Shown here: positions 60,939 through 64,000 of the stretch, piece after piece
How positions within the stretch are numbered: the stretch's first letter is position 1
Layout: each line of letters begins with the position of its first letter
Origin: Microbacterium sp. SORGH_AS_0428
Lineage (GTDB): Bacteria > Actinomycetota > Actinomycetes > Actinomycetales > Microbacteriaceae
NCBI RefSeq assembly: GCF_031453615.1
Contig: NZ_JAVIZT010000001.1
Coordinates: forward strand, 3,100,001-3,164,000
Reading direction: 5' to 3'
DNA length: 64,000 bases
Notes under the pieces: model-generated
The model's input: only the letters and a program-made list of their open reading frames with translations
Databases searched by the model: none
What the model was told of the DNA's origin: nothing
Made by a program: the position numbers and the translations under genes

Positions 60939-60944
60939 TAGGCT
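60939..60944 (+). promoter_or_regulatory. -10 element of the ABC exporter gene (leaderless)
   Basis: TAGGCT ends 6 nt before ATG 60951. Confidence 0.6.
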
Positions 60945-60950
60945 GAGCGC

Positions 60951-62813
60951 ATGAGTATGGCCGGCCCGTCGCATCCGCCGGGGTTTCGCGGAGTGGATGC
61001 GGCAGCCCAGCGTCTGCGCAACGCCGAGGCTCCCCGCATCCCTCACCTCGGCCGCCGCATCGCCGCGCTGTTCCGGCCCTATCGCGCGCGCCTGATCGTC
61101 ACGGCGCTTCTCGTGGTCGCCGGTGCCGCGGTCGCCGTCGTGCCGGCCCTCATCGTCGAGCGGGTGTTCGACGACGCGCTCTTCCCGGCCGACGGGTCGG
61201 GGGTGGACATGGGGCTGCTGGTGCGCCTGGTCGCGATCATGGTGGTGCTCTTCCTCGCCTCCGGCGGACTGCAGGTCGCGCAGACCTGGTTCACCTCGAC
61301 GGTCGGCAACAACGTCACGGGTGATCTGCGCGTGCGCCTGTTCGATCACCTCCAGTCGATGGAGCTCGGCTTCTTCACGCGCACGAAGACCGGCGTGATC
61401 CAGTCGCGGCTGCAGAACGACGTGGGAGCCGTGTCGGGCGTTCTGACCAACACCGTCACCAGCGTGCTCGGCAACACGGTCACCGTGGTCGCGTCCCTCG
61501 TCGCCATGGTGCTGATCGATGTGCGACTCACCCTCATCGCCGTCTTCCTGATGCCGATCCTGGCGCTGATCCAGCGACGTGTCGGACAGGTGCGCGCGCG
61601 CATCGCGGGACAGACGCAGGAATCGCTCTCGGAGCTCTCCGCGATCACGCAGGAGAGCCTGAGCGTCTCCGGGATCCTGCTGGCGAAGTCGTTCAACCGG
61701 CAGCAGAGCGAGTCGGCGCGCTACGGAGCGCAGAACCGTATCCAGATCCGGCTGCAAGTGCGCCAGGCGATGAGCGGTCAAGGGTTCTTCGCGCTCGTCG
61801 GCGTCATCATGGCGAGCGTTCCCGCCGTGATCTACCTGGTGGCGGGCCTGTTCATGTCGGGCGGTGCGGATGCGGGCATCTCGGCCGGCACGATCGTGGC
61901 CTTCACCACCGTGCAGGCGCGCCTCCTCCAGCCGCTCATGGGCCTGATGCGCGTCGCCCTCGACGTGCAGACCTCCGCCGCCGTGTTCGCGCGCATCTTC
62001 GAGTACCTCGACCTGCGCCCCGCCGTCCGCGACGCTGCCGATGCGATCGACGTCTCCGAGGCGCCGGGCCCGGTGGGGCGCGTCGAGCTGCGCGACGTCA
62101 CCTTCCGCTACCCGGAGTCGGCCGCCTCCTCGCGCCCGCTGCTGGATGCGGTGTCCTTCGTCGCGGATCCCGGGCAGCACGTGGCGCTGGTCGGCCCCAG
62201 CGGTGCCGGGAAGTCCACTGTGCTCTCGCTCATCCCGCGCTTCTACGACGTGGACGGCGGTGCGGTGCTGTTCGCGGGCGCCGACGTGCGCGGGCTCACC
62301 GCGGCATCCATCATCGAGCGCATCGGCATCGTCTCGCAGGAGACGTACCTGTTCCACGCGACGATCGCCGACAACCTGCGGTACGCCAAGCCCGATGCGA
62401 CGGATGAGGAGCTCGCCACCGCCTGCGAGGCCGCCAACGTGCACCACGTCATCACCGGCTTCGAGAAGGGCTACGACACCGTCGTGGGCGAGCGCGGTTA
62501 CCGGCTCTCCGGTGGCGAGAAGCAGCGCATCGCGATCGCGCGCGTGCTGCTGAAGGACCCGCCCGTGCTGCTGCTGGACGAGGCCACCTCGGCGCTGGAC
62601 ACCCGCAGCGAGCGCGTCGTGCAACAGGCGCTGGACACGGCGGCCCGCGGCCGTACCACGATCACCGTCGCGCACCGGCTGTCGACCGTGGTCGCCGCCG
62701 ACGTGATCCTCGTCGTCGACGACGGCCGCATCGTCGAGCGCGGCACGCACGCCGAGCTCGTCGCGTCGCAGGGGCTCTACGCCACGCTCGCGGCCGAGCA
62801 GCTCACCGTCTGA
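60951..62813 (+). CDS. ABC transporter, fused permease-ATPase exporter
   Basis: 620 residues: an N-terminal ~6-TM ABC exporter domain (LMIVTALLVV-type segment LIVTALLVVAGAAVAVVPAL) and ATPase with Walker A GPSGAGKSTVLSLI, signature LSGGEKQRIAIARVLL, Walker B VLLLDEATSALD and H-loop HRLSTVVAAD. Likely multidrug or lipid exporter; works as a homo- or heterodimer and no second half is adjacent, so homodimer is favoured. The start is leaderless (TAGGCT 6 nt upstream). Confidence 0.93.
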   Translation: MSMAGPSHPPGFRGVDAAAQRLRNAEAPRIPHLGRRIAALFRPYRARLIVTALLVVAGAAVAVVPALIVERVFDDALFPADGSGVDMGLLVRLVAIMVVLFLASGGLQVAQTWFTSTVGNNVTGDLRVRLFDHLQSMELGFFTRTKTGVIQSRLQNDVGAVSGVLTNTVTSVLGNTVTVVASLVAMVLIDVRLTLIAVFLMPILALIQRRVGQVRARIAGQTQESLSELSAITQESLSVSGILLAKSFNRQQSESARYGAQNRIQIRLQVRQAMSGQGFFALVGVIMASVPAVIYLVAGLFMSGGADAGISAGTIVAFTTVQARLLQPLMGLMRVALDVQTSAAVFARIFEYLDLRPAVRDAADAIDVSEAPGPVGRVELRDVTFRYPESAASSRPLLDAVSFVADPGQHVALVGPSGAGKSTVLSLIPRFYDVDGGAVLFAGADVRGLTAASIIERIGIVSQETYLFHATIADNLRYAKPDATDEELATACEAANVHHVITGFEKGYDTVVGERGYRLSGGEKQRIAIARVLLKDPPVLLLDEATSALDTRSERVVQQALDTAARGRTTITVAHRLSTVVAADVILVVDDGRIVERGTHAELVASQGLYATLAAEQLTV

Positions 62814-62820
62814 GCGCCGT

Positions 62821-63786
62821 TCACCAGAGCAGGGCTGCCGAGATCAGCGGCTGCGCGTCGCCGGGGACGGCGATGGCCGCCGCATCCTGCCGCTCGGCGA
62901 CCGCCCGGGCGAACGCGCCGACCAGCCGGCGGTACTCGTCGTCCGGATGTGCGGCCGCCACACGCGCGAGTCGCGGGATGTCCATGCGCAGCAGCTGCCC
63001 CGCGCGGGCCCGCGCCGCGGCCGTGTGGCCAGTTCCGTCCAGCACCCGCATCCCCTCGCTCATCGCGTCGAGACAGTCGCGCAGTACGTCGAGCCGTTCC
63101 TCGTGCTGGGTGATGGAGGAGCCGTCGGCGCGCTCCCGCCAGTGCACGACGACGTCCGACAGCACGTCGAATCGGCGTGCCCTCGCGTACATCTGCTGGG
63201 CGACGACCTGGTCCTCGTACAGGCGCCCCTCGGGAAAGCGCAGACCGGTGCGCTGCCAGAACTCGGTGCGGCTCAGTTTCGACCACGCGACCACGTTGGC
63301 CGTCACCTCGGGGTGCTCCTCGAGGGTCGTCCCCGTCCGCGCGGGCACCGTCGCGCGGCTGACCCACGGCTGCACGTCGCCGGCGGCGTAACCGCCCGAC
63401 CCGTCCGGACGCAGACGTACATACGCGCCCACCGCGAAATCGCTGCCGCTGCCGTCGAGGGTTGCGACGAAGCGCTCGAGAGTCGTCGGGAGCATCACGT
63501 CGTCGGCGTCCAGGAAGGCGAGGTAAGGCGAGTCGACCAGGTCGAGGGCCGTGTTGCGGGCAGCGCCGAGTCCGACGCGTCGTGCGAGCCGCACCACGCG
63601 GAAGCGCGGATCGGCCGCGGCAGCCGCCTCGAACAGGTCGCCGGTGCGATCCGAGGACGCGTCGTCGACGAGCACCGCCGTCCAGTCCGAAAGCGTCTGC
63701 GCGCGCAGCGAATCGAGGGCGGCCTGCGCCCATGGCTCGACCTGGTAGCCGGGCACGACGACCGTGACGAGGGGACGCTGGCTCAC
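62821..63786 (-). CDS. Glycosyltransferase family 2
   Basis: 321 residues: GT-A fold N-terminus (VTVVVPGYQVEPWAQAALDS), VLVDDASSDRTGDL, and the metal-binding FLDADDVMLPTTLER (DxD). Acceptor and donor sugars unknown; probably cell-envelope polymer assembly. GTG 63786 with TACGAT (63794-63799, minus) 7 nt upstream. It overlaps the stop of the cysteine desulfurase gene upstream by 4 bp. Confidence 0.9.
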   Translation of the reverse strand: MSQRPLVTVVVPGYQVEPWAQAALDSLRAQTLSDWTAVLVDDASSDRTGDLFEAAAAADPRFRVVRLARRVGLGAARNTALDLVDSPYLAFLDADDVMLPTTLERFVATLDGSGSDFAVGAYVRLRPDGSGGYAAGDVQPWVSRATVPARTGTTLEEHPEVTANVVAWSKLSRTEFWQRTGLRFPEGRLYEDQVVAQQMYARARRFDVLSDVVVHWRERADGSSITQHEERLDVLRDCLDAMSEGMRVLDGTGHTAAARARAGQLLRMDIPRLARVAAAHPDDEYRRLVGAFARAVAERQDAAAIAVPGDAQPLISAALLW

Positions 63787-64000
63787 GTCGCCGATCGTAC
63801 CGCCGCAACCGATGCGGCCACCGCCTCGGCGACCGGGGCGAGATCGACCGCGAGGTCGTGGGGGAAGGTGAAGCGCACGGCGGTCTGCGCCACCTCCGGT
63901 GAGATGCCCATCGCCACGAGCACGTGCGAGGGCTCGTCGCTGCCGGCGGCGCACGCGGAGCCGCTGGAGGAGACGATGCCGCGCCGTTCGAGCTCGAGCA
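63783..64000 (-). CDS. Cysteine desulfurase (partial, C-terminal end)
   Basis: The last ~72 codons of a NifS/IscS-like class V aminotransferase. The visible part contains the active-site Cys in IVSSSGSACAAGSDEPSHV and the family C-terminal TAVRFTFPHDLAVDLAPVAE, ending VAASVAAVRSAT. The 5' part lies beyond the right edge, so the exact subfamily (IscS, SufS or DndA-like) cannot be settled. It mobilises sulfur from cysteine using PLP for Fe-S clusters or tRNA thiolation. Confidence 0.88.
   Translation of the reverse strand, partial: LELERRGIVSSSGSACAAGSDEPSHVLVAMGISPEVAQTAVRFTFPHDLAVDLAPVAEAVAASVAAVRSAT

Overview
This 64-kb window is a high-GC, gene-dense chromosomal segment of an actinobacterium, most likely Microbacterium or a close relative in Microbacteriaceae. 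The reasons are the DUF222/HNH gene, the DUF4245/DUF6264/DUF6510-type proteins, the GlpX-type fructose bisphosphatase, the very frequent octamer GGATGCGG/CCGCATCC, and a striking recurrence of -10 boxes (TANNNT-like) only 6-8 nt before ATG/GTG, the signature of leaderless transcripts. The genus call is inference; no rRNA or other taxonomic marker lies in the window. I see no tRNA, rRNA, CRISPR, prophage or intact insertion sequence.

Layout. 1-10 kb is core metabolism: a truncated two-membrane-segment sensor gene, then (minus strand, tightly packed) xseA-xseB-DUF4245-carbonic anhydrase-fumC; divergently ispH with DUF6264 and MOSC genes; a decayed TetR/membrane-protein locus; fbaA and glpX (class II aldolase and class II fructose bisphosphatase). 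10-20 kb holds membrane proteins, a frameshifted epimerase, rmuC, a DEDD exonuclease, ychF, three lipoproteins, an AraC/GyrI-like regulator and a doubly broken small gene. 20-27 kb has an isocitrate-lyase-superfamily relic, a carboxylesterase, a GAP-family membrane protein and an unusual two-component pair facing a fatty acid desaturase operon. 27-36 kb contains small conserved proteins, an FAD monooxygenase, acetyltransferase and cupin genes, an MFS exporter with a divergent TetR repressor and a 28-bp operator, and an alpha/beta hydrolase lacking its nucleophile serine. 36-46 kb has an SDR/TetR pair, an ABC-F protein, DHFR-like and VOC proteins, a divergent SDR/XRE pair and the HNH gene. 46-54 kb contains a PadR/AarF-kinase operon, a DyP peroxidase-encapsulin nanocompartment operon with a divergent XRE regulator, and a PucR-type regulator preceded by two tiny overlapping ORFs. 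54-64 kb has two MFS exporters, a UBP zinc-finger protein, a molybdopterin oxidoreductase/flavin reductase/DUF6510 operon, an SDR, gluconokinase, a 40-residue Cys-rich peptide, an ABC exporter, a glycosyltransferase and the 3' end of a cysteine desulfurase gene.

How the genes work together. The best-defined systems are: (1) the DyP-encapsulin compartment, where the peroxidase ends in a typical cargo peptide and GGAGCG/CGCTCC inverted repeats sit at both its promoter and that of the neighbouring XRE gene; (2) the two-component pair diverging from the desaturase operon, reminiscent of DesKR control of membrane fluidity; (3) several regulator-exporter or regulator-oxidoreductase pairs with visible operators; (4) the molybdopterin/flavoprotein trio. 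At least four loci are pseudogenes. Many starts were chosen by the -10-to-start spacing rather than by a Shine-Dalgarno site.
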